The translations under genes and the position numbers were made by a program. A stretch of DNA of 64,000 nucleotides. Source: Maratus speciosus (taxonomy: Eukaryota; Arthropoda; Arachnida; Araneae; Salticidae). Below are positions 53,246 through 64,000 of the stretch, in pieces. Below the pieces are notes generated by a model, which was given only the letters and a program-made list of their open reading frames with translations, was not told the origin of the DNA and ran no database searches. The stretch covers positions 15,951,701 to 16,015,700 of the forward strand of contig OZ010792.1 in assembly GCA_963932465.1 (NCBI GenBank), read 5' to 3'. Each line of letters begins with the position of its first letter. The stretch's first letter is position 1.

Positions 53246-54913
53246 ATGTCGTCTGTGGAAAGTACCCAGACAATAAGTGATATTATACAAAGTATAGTGG
53301 ATAATACTGCTGATCCGAACTTTGCTAAAGAATTTCAAGATCTCAGTTCCCAGTATGAAGAAAAAGTTAGTCAGTGTATGCTTGAATTCTTCGCCTATCT
53401 TGATGACTACATCCACTCAACCAGGAGTAGAATGGATTATGGAACATCTTCCTCTGATCATCAGGAGGTGAGTGTTGTTTGCCAAGAGGCTTTTTCTTTA
53501 ATTAGGGAGCCTATCTCATAGAATAACTTACTTAATTCAACTTATTTTGGTGTTTTTTGCTTTTCAAAGTATAGATGTTCGGCAAATAAAATTTTATCAG
53601 GATTTGGGTCTTAACGACTTTACTCTACCAAAAAAAGGTACGAAACGTACCCTAGACGAGGGAAACTCACAACTCCCCTTACAAAACAAATATTCTAACC
53701 TAGCTAAGGATACCCAAATGGATGAAAATGTGCCGGTGACTACTGACGTTGCCGATAACGCGTCGGGAAGTTCCAAAAATAGGATAAATCCGTTCTACAT
53801 AGAATTGGAAGGTAATTGGACTATTTTGGCTAAAGAAATAGCTGATATAAATCAGGAAAAACCTAACATCGCACTTAAGGGTGAGCGCCTGATGGTGCTT
53901 TGTAAGAATGATAGTGATTTCCGGAAAACCCAAAGTTTTCTCGACCAACACGCCAAAAAATATACAACCCTGCACCCAAAGGACCAGTGTCCAAAGAAAA
54001 TTTGTATTAGAGGATTACCATGTTATACTGAAAATAGTGTTATAGTTGATAGTCTTAAAGAATACGGATATACTGTTACTAGGGTTGCAATGCTCAAGAA
54101 CAGAAAAACGGACAATCCTATGCCATTATATATGGTTAATGTACTCTCAACTAAAAACTTTGAGGAAATTTATAAGATTAAGGAAATCTCGTATATATTA
54201 GCTACTATTAAGGCCTTTAGGAGCCATAATCAGGTAAAACAATGTTATCGCTGCCAGGGCTATGGTCACGCCAGCGAGGTCTGTGGGTTTACTGAGAAAT
54301 GCTGCAAGTGCGGCGAACAACATCTTACCCTAACTGTACTCATAAAGGACGCATTACGCCTAAAAGTGCGAACTGCAGGCTGGCACATACAGCCACGTAC
54401 CGCGGTTGTATTAAAAACCCTTATAGGCGGGAAAATAACAATCAGAACAGTAAAAATAAAGGCAACTCAGCTAGATATACTGGTAGTAAGGTTTCTCAGC
54501 AGGCCCAACAACTGGCAGAAGCCCTAAAAGATTTCAGTTATATTAAAACTAAATCGCAGGAAAAAACTAACTCGGAATCAAATGATTCTGCTTCTAATAA
54601 TGTTGAATCCCCAGTTGAGGTTGCTTCCTCTTCACAATCTCCTGAAAATACTAACTCTGCTAACTCTGAAAAAACTAATAATACTCCATCCCAGTCAACC
54701 AAAATTCCTCCCAGCTACAGTAATGATATACAGGAAATATTTAGTACTTTCCAAGACATAAAAGAGATTTTGCAAATATCCAAATTCATTAAATGTATAA
54801 AAAATATTTCTACTCTAGCAAAAAAATATAACAATCCCATGGAAAAAATTATTGTTTTTATCCAAGAGTTCGACAAATTAGCTAATGATTTCTCCTCCCC
54901 CAACCATGTCTAG
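53246..54913 (+). pseudogene. LINE ORF1: gag-like RNA-binding protein, two frameshifts
   Basis: The frame opens at ATG 53246 (MSSVESTQTISDII) and is broken near 53520-53550. It continues as DVRQIKFYQDLGLNDFTLP and a central PRE_C2HC-like region (residues reading RINPFYIELEGNW to YKIKEISYILATIKAF). A first CCHC knuckle, CYRCQGYGHASEVC, follows. A second frameshift near 54310-54330 falls inside the second knuckle (KCCKCGEQH), and the third CANC-type knuckle reads SANCRLAHTATYRGC, with its first Cys replaced by Ser. The C-terminal tail is Asn/Ser/Gln-rich. ORF1 proteins of jockey elements bind element RNA as nucleoprotein particles. It ends at TAG 54911-54913, overlapping the ORF2 start by 8 nt. 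Confidence 0.88.
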
Positions 54914-57584
54914 TCTTCATCTTAAATCTCTTATTGTGTTATCCTGGAACTGTTCTACTTTAAATAACAAAATTGACGAGCTTCGTATTTTTGTTTCTAA
55001 CCACCCTAATATTGATATAATTCTTCTTCAAGAAGTGCATAAACCTAATAAAAGTATCAAAATTTCTGGTTATAAGCTCTACCATACCCCCCGTCCTGGA
55101 TCCGTTCAGGGTGAACTGCCATATACATCAAACACCACATACCACACTATCCTACCCAACAATCTACATACACAGGTCTTGACTACACGGGAATTGTTGT
55201 ACAATTGCCACGAGTTAATATTAATTTTGTTTCTTTATATGCTAGACACTCACCTTTATTCCCAGTCAATGATCTAACACAGCTTTTCTCACAAAATACG
55301 CACTGTTTCATTGCAGGTGATTATAATGCGCACAACCAGCGATGGAACTGCCATTCAATCACCCGTCGTGGCAGTGCACTACACAACTTAATCACTCACC
55401 TAGGACTTAATTTACATGCACCCAGCACCCCTACACGTTATGGGCTTGGTAGAGGTCGCCCCTCCATTATTGACTTTGCAATTTCAAAAAAATTTGTTTT
55501 TCCTATTAGTTCTACAGTTATTAATGACTTAAGTTCTGATCATCTTCCTGTTGTTTTCAAAATTGACTGTGTTGATCCTCCCTCTCCCCCCCTTCTGTGG
55601 CTGTGGACTGGAGTAAATTTAAAACTATTTTTTCCAATTCTGACCTAACTTTCCCTAATATTACTAACACTGATGATATTGACAAGGCTGTTGATAACTT
55701 TCAAAATATTATTATTAATGCTCAAAAACAAGCTACTTACCAATATACTAAAAATAATAACTCTTTTACTATGCCTAACTACATTCATAATGTTTGTAAG
55801 CAACGTAATGACATCCGCCGGCTGTTTCAAAATACTAGAGATCCTACTTTAAAGCCCATGATTAATCGGCTTAATAATAAAATTAAAAACCTCATTTCTA
55901 AGGAAAAACGAAAAAGCTGGAGCAATTTTCTTAACTCCCTCTCTCCTCAAGATAACTCTCTTTGGAAAATAAAGAAAAAATTTAATAATAATTACTCTAC
56001 AATCCCCCCCCCCCCTTAACTGCCTTTAATACCACGGCATATACGGACAAAGACAAGGCGGAAATCCTCGCCAGGTCCTATGCTGAGCAGTTTTCCCCTA
56101 ACCCTTATCTTGCCAGCCCTAATCATTATTTTGAAGTAAATGAAACTGTTCAAAATTTTTTAGCTACCCCTCCCACGGGCCCACTCCCGGAAATTCAACC
56201 AATTGTTATTTCTAATATTATCAAAAATCTTAAAAACAGAAAAGCCCCTGGATACGATAACATAACTAATTATGCTCTTAAAAATCTTCCTTGCAACTGT
56301 ATTATATATCTAACGAAACTTACTAATGCTATTCTTCAGTACTACTACTTCCCTAAAGCTTGGAAGACTTCTATTATTGCACCTATTCCTAAACCTCAGT
56401 GTAATCTTCAACATCCGACTAACTATCGACCCATTTCTCTGTTACCCTCTATCAGCAAAGTTGTTGAGCGAGTCATCAGAACCCAGTTACATGACATTTT
56501 AGACGCACAAACCATACTCATTCCTGAGCAATTTGGCTTCAGAGCTAAACATTCCGCATTACATCAACGTCTTCGTGTTGTAGAGTTCTTGAGTGAAAAA
56601 CTAAACACGAACACACCAGCTGCGGCTGTTTTTCTCGATGTCGCTAAGGCATTTGATAAGGTTTGGCATATTGGCCTTATATACAAACTAATTAAGCTTG
56701 GAATTAATGCTAGACTTATCTTTCTCATACATTCTTACCTTAGCGACCGCACCTTTCGCGTCCGCCTTAACTATATACTTTCCACTTTATACCTTATTCT
56801 CTCTGGTATTTTACAAGGGTCGGTCCTCGGCCCTACATTATTTAACATTTTTTTCAACGATATCCCAAGAACACTGAGGACTTATCTTGCCCTGTACGCG
56901 GACGACACGGCAATGTACGCCTCTGCACAACACCCATTCACATTATACAAAATTCTCCAAAAACACATAGATAAATTCCTTAACTGGTGTACCCTTTGGC
57001 GTGTTAAGCTCAACGAACAGAAAACAGCTGTTGTCTATTTCTCTAGAAAATTAACATTTCCCAATCGCATTACTATCAATAACACTACTATTCCTTGGAC
57101 TAATGATACCAAGTATCTGGGGGTTACCCTTGATAGAAGACTTACCTGGAAAAAGCATTTTATTAATATCCGAGGCAAAGTTGCTGGTATCTCCCAGGCC
57201 CTATCTCCTCTTCTCAAAAGCAATACTCTTTCTATTCATAATAAACTAATCTTGTATAATGCATGTATTAGATCAATCTTACCTTATGCGTGTCCGATCT
57301 GGGGATTCGCTTGCAAAACCAGTATGGAGTATCTTTACGGTGCTCATAACAAAAACTTACGCTATACCCGTAATGGTCACCATTTTCTTCGTAACACCAC
57401 TATCCGCAGGGATTTGAAAACCACTTCCTTAAAACAGCGCATTAATAAACTTGCTAAAAATTTTTATAAACCTGTATACAACCTCCCTAACCAAATTATA
57501 GCGGAACTACCGGACTACGAGGTATCCGACCCCATTAACAGAAAACGCCCTAAATACTCGCTTTTGCTTAACGATGAAGACTGA
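54906..57584 (+). pseudogene. LINE ORF2: APE-type endonuclease and reverse transcriptase, three frameshifts
   Basis: I place the start at ATG 54906 (MSSLHLKSLIVLSWNCSTLN) because the coding pattern and the overlap with the ORF1 stop fit jockey elements. An upstream in-frame ATG is at 54885. Endonuclease motifs are LSWN, IILLQEVH, IAGDYNAHNQRWN and SSDHLPVVF. Reverse-transcriptase motifs are RPISLLPSISKVVE, FLDVAKAFDKVWH (motif A), GILQGSVLGPTLF (motif B), LYADDTAMYA (motif C, catalytic YADD) and YLGVTLDRRLTWKKH. Frameshifts fall near 55170, at the C run 55586-55592 and at the 12-C run 56004-56015. The last piece is open from 56016 to TGA 57582-57584. About 890 residues in total is normal. An intact protein would nick target DNA and copy the element RNA. 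Confidence 0.93.
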
Positions 57585-58050
57585 GTTTCCCTCACCTTCT
57601 GCTATACTTAACCTTTCTGTTTGTTCTCTCCTGTCTATAGTATTAAAAAAAATTGTTTTTCTGCTAGTTCTTTAGCATTATATATTTTTAAACTAATGTA
57701 TGGTCTCTGAAAAGAGTCTTTTTTATGGGGCACTCCCCGGTAGCTTTTTCGTCTTTTCCTTCTTTTTTTGGAACTAATGGAATTTTCTTTCCTTTTTAAT
57801 TAATTTTTTTTTCTTTGTTTTTTTTTTCTTTTTCACATATGTTATACTAGTACTTATGTACTTTGTTATTTTTTGTTAGTCTTTTCTTTTTCTTAAATGT
57901 AAATTTAACCTTTGTGGCTACCAGCCACGTCTAAACATTATTTTTTTAAGGCTCCCTAATGCCCTTGCAACACAATCACCTATCCACTGGATGTAAAGTT
58001 GCAACGCAACCAGGTAATCCATTCAGCTGCTCACATTGTTCCATTGTTCC
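57585..58050 (+). other. LINE 3' untranslated region with octamer tail
   Basis: T- and TTTC-rich tracts fill 57770-57900, then GGCTACCAGCCACGTC and ACCTATCCACTGGATGTAAA. The last bases are CATTGTTCCATTGTTCC. No poly-A precedes the target duplication. Confidence 0.7.
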
Positions 58051-58085
58051 ATTATAAAAGGAATAGCAATAAAGAACACAATTAA

Positions 58086-58526
58086 CTCCCTAATTCTCGA
58101 GACCGTAGCATTCACGGGCTGTGTAGCTGGCTTGCCGTTTGGCCTCTACTTTCAACTTAAAAACTTCAAATTTACATCAGAAATTCTGAAAAAAGAATTT
58201 TTACTTTCGATAATCACGAAACATCTGTCATTAAATATCCGAAACAATACTATACAGAATTTCTGTTGTGAATTTAAATTTTCAGTATTAAAAGAAAGAC
58301 CAAATCTGGCAAACCTGCTGTGTAGGCTACTTGTTTCTTTATTCGAATTGTTTGATTCCCACCAGTTTTTAAAATAGTGTAATCGGCTTTATCCTCGTAA
58401 CAATTTATCTACCACAAGATAAGTTAAATATTTCTACTTCAAAAAAAAAAAAAAAAGCGGTGGCAATCAAACAATCTAAACTTAAATAAAAGTAGCCTAC
58501 ACTTATAGGGCGTGAGGTATAAGGGG
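58086..58526 (-). mobile_element. piggyBac-like MITE, family D (copy D4), enlarged
   Basis: TTAA lies at 58082-58085 and 58527-58530. The ends are CTCCCTAATTCTCGAGACC and GCGTGAGGTATAAGGGG, and the right half matches D1-D3 (CAGTTTTTAAAATAGTGTAA). An extra ~230 bp at about 58150-58330 has inverted arms (AACTTCAAATTTACATCAGA, GAATTTAAATTTTCAGTATT), so a second hairpin element appears to be nested. The 113-codon frame at 58036-58377 is not a gene. Confidence 0.75.
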
Positions 58527-58530
58527 TTAA

Positions 58531-59208
58531 AGAAAGCATCAATAAATAAACATAAGTTGATAACATCTGATGGCTTTCCAGACTTTTTTATAGAAACTAC
58601 AACAAAAATTCCAGTTAATTTAAACTTTCTTTTGCTATTTGATGTTTAAATATCTTTCAGAGCCGCTCTCCATAAAAATTCAAAGGAGTCCCTCACAGTT
58701 ATTTAAGATAAGAAATTTTTTATTTAACATTTACATTGCAGAATTTGTAATCGTCACGTTGATTCAGAGAAATTACAATATATTTGGTATGTTAAATAGG
58801 ACGAAAAATTCTATAAATAAAACTGTATGAATTCTGAGAGTCTTTTATCTTAAATTTTTATTAAAATACATTTATCTTTAAAATGTTTTTTTTTCTAAAG
58901 CCATTTTAAGCAGCTTTTTAGAAAAGGAAAACAGGGAGAGATATTTAGGTGGTTTTAACACAAGATAGTTCGTTCTCATTTCTAAAACAATGTTTATATA
59001 TATATATATATATATATGTTTCTATTTATTTATGCTGTTCCCGTTAAATACATGACAATCAAACTCTATCGAATGTATTTCGTATTATAGCTTCAAACAC
59101 ATAAATAATTTTAGGAATTCTTATTATCTTTATACATAAATCAATTTTTAAATAAAGATAAAGCCTTTTTGGGGGCACCTATACTACGAAATAAAAATAT
59201 ATAATTCC
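58531..59208. other. No gene seen
   Basis: A (TA)n run lies at 58992-59018. No supported gene. Confidence 0.4.
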
Positions 59209-59212
59209 TTAA

Positions 59213-60477
59213 CCCTTCACTGCACGAATTTTTCTATTTTTACGATTTTTTTTTCAAAATCTATATATTCGTCTAATAATCGGAAAAATAGTAAAAATAA
59301 TTAATTTTCAAAATTTCAGCTAAAATTTTATATTTTATAGTGTCTGCCATATGTACACATTTAGGGTTTTATAATATTGTATTGCTATATTTTGTAACTA
59401 AATGAGCTTTTAAGGGGGCTCAGGGCTTGATGGATACCGAAAAACATGTAAACAGAGCTCTTGTTTCGAATCCATATAAAAACAGAAGTATTCAATGCAA
59501 CTAATTTAAACTTCCTGATATTTATAAGGTCCGTTTGTAGTCTTATAAAATTATAAAATGAAGTACTTCAATGTAATAAAAGAAAAATACAGCAGAGTCT
59601 ATATAACACATTTTCCAAAAAAATATTTATGTGTCATATCACCACCCACAAGATATCTTAACGTTGAATTGACATAAGAACCTATTTTTAGCTTTAAAAT
59701 GATCAGGAAACTTTACTCTATAGAATGAATGAAGGATATAACTATCACTCAAAGGAAACCTTATAAAAAAATCTCTCAAATTTGAAAATTTAAACCCCCC
59801 TAAAAAAACAAGTTTTTTCCCTTATAAATGCGAAAAGTATTAAGATATTAATCCATTCTATAGATAATGATGATATATGCATGCAAAAAAATTAAGCCAT
59901 TCCATCAAATAGTTTTTTTTTTTTCAATCTTACGGATAGTCGTCAAAAATCGAGTTTTGAGAAAACGCGACTTAAAGTTGCAATTAAATGGGTGCGGCTA
60001 CGAAAGTTATTGTTACATAAATGCTTATAACTCCGTTAAAAATGCAAATATTTTTATGCAGTTTTTTGCACTGTGTTCAGAAGTAATTGAATAATCAAAA
60101 TAGATACTAAAAAAAAAATAACTTTTTTGAAAAGTTTTCAAGCCCTGAACCCCCTTAAATTAATTAATTTTATCTGCTTGACATTCTGCAACTATTATTA
60201 TATTAATATTTTTAAGTATTCAGTAAAAATAATGAAAGTAAATCTTACCTTAGTAGCTTGATTGATTTTTTATTTTGTTTCTGAAGAACAAATTCCAATT
60301 TTTAGGGTTTTTTGTATAATGCAACCGACTGACATGGACAAAATAAGCGGCGTTATTACTTGGTTTGTATTGTTCTTGATAAGTTACAGTGAAAATATTA
60401 GCCAAATTCATGGCACATTATGAAAATTATAAGGTCTTTAGGTATGTACCAGATATGGCACGTCGTGCAGTTAAAGG
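59213..60477. mobile_element. TTAA-flanked element, outer member of a nested pair
   Basis: TTAA lies at 59209-59212 and 60478-60481. The ends are CCCTTCACTGCACGA and the inverse CCTTTAACTGCACGACGTGC. Removing the nested 741-bp element leaves about 520 bp, non-coding. Confidence 0.75.
59414..60154. mobile_element. TTAA-flanked element with GGGGGCTCAGGGCTTGA ends, nested
   Basis: TTAA lies at 59410-59413 and 60155-60158. The inverted ends are GGGGGCTCAGGGCTTGA and TCAAGCCCTGAACCCCC. It shares the GGGGG-start design and length with the element at 45833-46547. The 75-codon frame at 59867-60094 has no known domain. Confidence 0.88.
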
Positions 60478-60506
60478 TTAATATTACTACTGCAGTTTTA
60501 ACTACA

Positions 60507-60532
60507 AGGTGGTCATAATTAAACTTAGAATA
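60507..60532 (+). repeat. Isolated transposon terminus-like fragment
   Basis: CAAGGTGGTCATAATTAAAC parallels ACTAGGTGGCCATAATTAAA at 42196. No inverted partner is found. Confidence 0.35.
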
Positions 60533-60832
60533 CACAGCGTGTTCTGTTGCGCGATCTCATTGCGATACTGTATCTAATTTTGTAGAAGGATAAAACAAGA
60601 CGTTGGAAGATTGATTTTGCGAAAACATATTTACAAAATTACCACTAGCGAGATATGTGGCGTTGTTTTTTCTCTGGACACTCTGTCCCACGATTTGTTT
60701 AATCGTCCTAAAAAAATTCCTGAATTTTCGTAATTACATCTTGCTATAAAACGTGCTCAATACAGTCAGTTTAATCATGTCCACATTGTATTATAACAAC
60801 TAAAAAAAGGTACATTAAAATCACATATACAG

Positions 60833-60960
60833 GGTGATTCGTTATCACATATACAAGTTTCTGGGAGGATAAGTTACTCAACTATCCGCCTACCTGAAAA
60901 CTCCCATGGACCAGGTAGGGAAAACGGAATTATTTCAAGTACAGTAAAATCCAGCTGAAT
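60833..60960 (+). repeat. Solo end of a Tc1/mariner-type element
   Basis: TATA precedes CAGGGTGATTCGTTATCACA, and CAGGGTG.TTC matches the first bases of the transposon at 22581. No matching right end is present, so this is probably a truncated insertion. Confidence 0.4.
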
Positions 60961-61810
60961 TGTATAAAATTAAGAAATTAGTTTGTAAACTCGTATTATT
61001 TCTAAATTCATAAATATATAGAAACATTTTAAAAGAACATCGAATAAAAACCAATGAATTTTAACTGTGTTTGGATGCATTATTGTAATTTTTGTACGCT
61101 GTTTTTTTTTTTTTCTTTTTTATAATTCGGGGGATAAAGATGAATAGGAATTAGATAGAAATATAGTCACGGAAACAGCAATGAGTAAGCTCGAAAGCGC
61201 ATCGGTCATCGATGAATTAAATGTCTCAGCCTTACCATAACCTGTTTTTATGTATTTTAATTAACGAAAATTATTGCAAGCGATTTTGATTGGCCTTTCC
61301 GTAGTTGGGATACCTTTCCTGAACTCTCCCGTACTCAAGCTACATGTAGGACGGTCATTTAAGGCTTTATATTATACTTCGTTTCACGCCCTCTTTCGCG
61401 TTTCGAATGAATTTAAGATCCTGCATTAGGGTGAAACAGAAAAATTATGTCCTTTTCATGTCCACAATTAGAATATTTTTTTTCTGGCTAAAATAGGAAA
61501 GAACTCTTTTTATTTTATTTTTTGTTTCCATTAAAGCAATCAGTAAGGATTTCATTTGTAAAAAAATGTTTAAAAATATATTTTTTAACTTAAATTATCC
61601 ATTTTTATTCATCTTGTCTAACAAAACAGTCTGTCCGGATAATTGTAGGCATGGATTTTGCTTTCTAGTTTTTTAAGTAATAATATTTAAAATTATATTT
61701 TAAACTTTTTTTTTATGTAATCAAATAAAACCTACTATTTTAACTAGTTAGGCTCAAAACACTAAAATATTTATTTTTTTTATTATTATATTTTAAGATT
61801 AAATTTTGTC
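60961..61810. other. No gene seen
   Basis: AT-rich DNA with homopolymer T and A runs and no supported feature. Confidence 0.4.
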
Positions 61811-61814
61811 CACT

Positions 61815-62400
61815 GAAATGGTAACATCTGTTACTGTAACTTTTCTAACCAAAGAAATAACTTCCATTGTCCCCAACAGGGTGTACTACTCCGCTTACTT
61901 GTATGTAAAAATATTAGAAAAGATATGCTACAGCCATTTTGAATTTGTTCTGAACACATATTGTCAGTAAGCTGAACCATCTGATTTCCAGATTACTGTG
62001 TTTTCTGTTTGTAACCTATGTTACATAAATTTTAAATTTAAATATTGTCATTTTAATAAAATTTTTATTTTCATTATATGAAATTAAGTTAATTTAATGT
62101 AAATAAATGTAAGATTTACATATTTTTATAAAACTATAGAAAATACATTTTTTTTTCTTTGTTAAATATAACTTCTGCTACCTGCAACTTCTGTTACTAC
62201 GCATTTGTAACAGATGCAGATAAATTAACAAAAACCTAGTTTAAAGTTCATATGCATAATAAAAATTCATCAATGTGCTTCAGTAGTGTCATTGTTTTTA
62301 GGTTAATGTAAATACACTTCTACCGTCTAATTTATGTTGCTCAATGTAACTGTTACAAAAATGTAACCCCTGTTATTATATAAAATTTGTGTTACTCGCA
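61815..62400. repeat. GTTAC/GTAAC motif-rich segment
   Basis: TCTGTTACTGTAAC (about 61827), GTAACCTATGTTAC (62012), TTCTGTTACTACG with TTTGTAACAGATG (62190-62218), TGTAACTGTTAC (62346), TGTAACCCCTGTTA (62361) and GTGTTACTCGC (62389) form recurring dyads in both orientations. It may be an unrecognised element with subterminal motif repeats. Ends are not defined. Confidence 0.45.
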
Positions 62401-62960
62401 CATTTTTTCTATATTTTTCTTGTTGTATATGAATAGCCTTCAAAAAATATTTCCAAAACATCAAAAGGCATTTGTTCTTTCACTATACTAAAACTATTTG
62501 ACCACTTACAAATATATTTACAGCAGGGAGTTGAAAATTTTGGCTAGAATGTTGAATACAACTAACAGTGATTACATATTGTTATATAAATTAATCCCTA
62601 TTATTGTTTTCTTTTGAATATAAAACTAAATATTGAAGTCGAGTACACTAACCATGATATAATATACTATAAATAATGTTTTGTTAGGGATAAAAATATT
62701 GTAAATTGAGTAGATGTTGTCCAGTACAATATTCATCTTCAACCCTTTCAGAGGCAAGGTACTTCCATTCATAAAATGCAGAAATGAATGAAAGACACCA
62801 GAATTTACAAACAAATTTATTTCAAAATAAGCAAAAGTTTTTGTTCACGTACTTATTAAAAAGAAATTTTTCATTCCAATATTCTTGTGCCTATGTGGCA
62901 TTTAGGAATTAAAATTAAGTTAGGTGTTAGGGCATTTTAAGGTGGCTGTAGTTTTATCTT
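62401..62960. other. Mostly unassigned; family C-like fragment
   Basis: CAACCCTTTCAGAGGCAAGG (62741) and GACACCAGAATTTACAAACA (62795) resemble the 30.9-32.5 kb TTAA elements. No intact TTAA pair is resolved. Confidence 0.35.
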
Positions 62961-62962
62961 AA

Positions 62963-63162
62963 CCCTAGATCTACCGGGAATTTTATTCAAGTTTTAATAA
63001 AACGTTCTACACCAGAATTTTTATTTAAAACTATTTAACTTATTTATTTACCTTATTTTTGTCTGGTTTATATACTTAGTTTATTTTAAAGAAATTTCTG
63101 GTTTGAATGAATATTTTGTATGTACCTGTCGGGTCCAATGGACCCGTCTGGTAGACGGAGGG
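62963..63162 (+). mobile_element. piggyBac-like MITE, family A (copy A4)
   Basis: TTAA lies at 62959-62962 and 63163-63166. It starts CCCTAGATCTACCGGGAATT and ends GTAGACGGAGG. It differs from A1-A3 by scattered substitutions only. Confidence 0.92.
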
Positions 63163-63343
63163 TTAACTATGAATTTAGCTATGCTGGAAATGATTTTATA
63201 TAGGTTGTATACATATAAATACAGAAAAAATTATATTTGGTGAAAACTGAATACTTAAAATATATATATATTGGGAAAAGGACATAAAAACTTTTTTGAC
63301 CCGTTACTATCTGTTACGAATTCGTCTTTGAGTATCAAACTGC

Positions 63344-63519
63344 GGGGCTGCCACAAGCGACTATTTTTATATACTGTTCTTACCACTATTTTTCAAAAAT
63401 GCATTTTGTACAAAAGTACATTTCTCCTGCAAATGTTGTCAAAGCTAGTGCAAACGATTTTTATTTTGAAAAAGTGGTGCGAAGTAGAATTAAAAAATAG
63501 TCGCTTGAGGCAGCCCTTG
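63344..63519. mobile_element. MITE family L, compact copy
   Basis: The ends GGGGCTGCCACAAGCGACTA and the inverse of TAGTCGCTTGAGGCAGCCCT enclose the element. The flanking 8-mers match only in part. The 104-codon frame at 63271-63585 spans the element and is spurious. Confidence 0.65.
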
Positions 63520-64000
63520 TACCACTCCCAGAAGATTGCGCATGTGTCAGCAATTCACACTATATTTGTCGTATTTACAGACTAGTAAATAATGACAATT
63601 GTAAAGAAGTAAAAATTACTTGTCTTGGGAATAAGAATGTAAAGGCATTTATTTGCTTGTTTTCTGAAAGTTTGTCCCAGAATGTGTGCCGCTCACGTCA
63701 AAAATCAATGGGCATAAATGCATAGGTAAGATATTTCGTAAAAGCTTTGCACAAAGTTTCAGTTACATAATGAAAAAAAAATAATTTCTTAAAATAGATT
63801 TAGACATTTAATTCTTTTATGTAGTTCGTATTGTGTTCAAAAGCAGAGTCTATGATATTTTTAACACTTGTTATATTTAAATTATGTTCTCCGATAAACT
63901 CTTGGAAATGAAGATTTAAAGAAAAAGGTATAGCCTAAGAAGTTTTAGCAATTAAAGGAAATGTACCAGCTCTTTATCATGATTAACAAAACAATTAAAT
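63520..64000. other. No gene seen
   Basis: AT-rich DNA to the right edge of the window with no supported feature. Confidence 0.4.

Larger units (their letters stand above)
53039..58050 (+). mobile_element. Jockey-type non-LTR retrotransposon, full length, decayed
   Basis: A 15-bp direct repeat with one change (ATTATAAAAGGAGTA at 53024-53038, ATTATAAAAGGAATA at 58051-58065) brackets about 5.0 kb: a 207-bp 5' leader, ORF1 (53246-54913), ORF2 (54906-57584) and a T-rich 3' UTR of about 466 bp. The 3' end is two CATTGTTC octamers with no poly-A. Coding strength and gene order match the jockey group, which inserts by target-primed reverse transcription. Both frames are broken, so this copy cannot be autonomous. 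A TTAA MITE begins 35 bp after the 3' end. Confidence 0.93.

Overview
This window looks like AT-rich nuclear DNA from an animal, most likely an arthropod. A spider or other chelicerate would fit the repeat landscape, but that is a guess and nothing in the window fixes the species. I found no host protein-coding gene and no clearly functional RNA gene. Nearly everything I can identify is a transposable element, a piece of one, or a tandem or palindromic repeat. Most open reading frames here are chance runs through AT-rich repeats.

Two elements carry recognisable proteins. Positions 22581-25558 hold an IS630/Tc1/mariner-type DNA transposon with very long terminal inverted repeats (about 500 bp), a TA target duplication and a minus-strand transposase broken by one frameshift. 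Positions 53039-58050 hold an essentially full-length jockey-type non-LTR retrotransposon. It has a gag-like ORF1 and an endonuclease/reverse-transcriptase ORF2, both frameshifted, and a 15-bp target duplication. Decayed transposases lie at 35.8-36.9 kb (minus strand, with a tandemly triplicated segment) and 42.7-43.7 kb (two mariner 3' ends facing each other). A pogo-like relic lies at 21.5-22.3 kb and an acidic ORF relic at 46.6 kb.

The commonest inhabitants are short non-autonomous elements of about 200 bp flanked by TTAA, with piggyBac-like CCC(T)-type termini. About twenty copies in several families lie at 1.7, 6.4, 22.4, 27.9, 29.8, 30.9-32.5, 34.2-34.9, 40.3-40.8, 42.5-43.1, 45.2, 45.8, 51.1, 58.1, 59.2-60.5 and 63.0 kb. 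Some are nested or chained, and two can be compared directly with an unoccupied copy of their target inside this window. hAT-like elements with 8-bp duplications (18.5, 19.3, 29.5 kb) and pogo/Tigger-like TA elements (17.0, 21.5, 37.7 kb) are also present.

The most unusual structure is a roughly 770-bp palindromic composite built from inverted copies of a tRNA-derived SINE. It occurs twice (7194-7954 and 13616-14392), each time as one unit between perfect 13-bp or 11-bp direct repeats. Other oddities are two clusters of GTGAC/GTCAC motifs containing five TGACGTCA palindromes, a 1.67-kb TA-flanked element with eight copies of a subterminal 15-mer, large fold-back repeats at 33.0 and 50.6 kb, hammerhead-like CTGANGA...GAAA motifs at three loci, and a 58-bp hairpin insertion with a 15-bp target duplication.

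Stretches not named in the feature list hold only AT-rich unique-looking DNA or homopolymers, and I see nothing in them.
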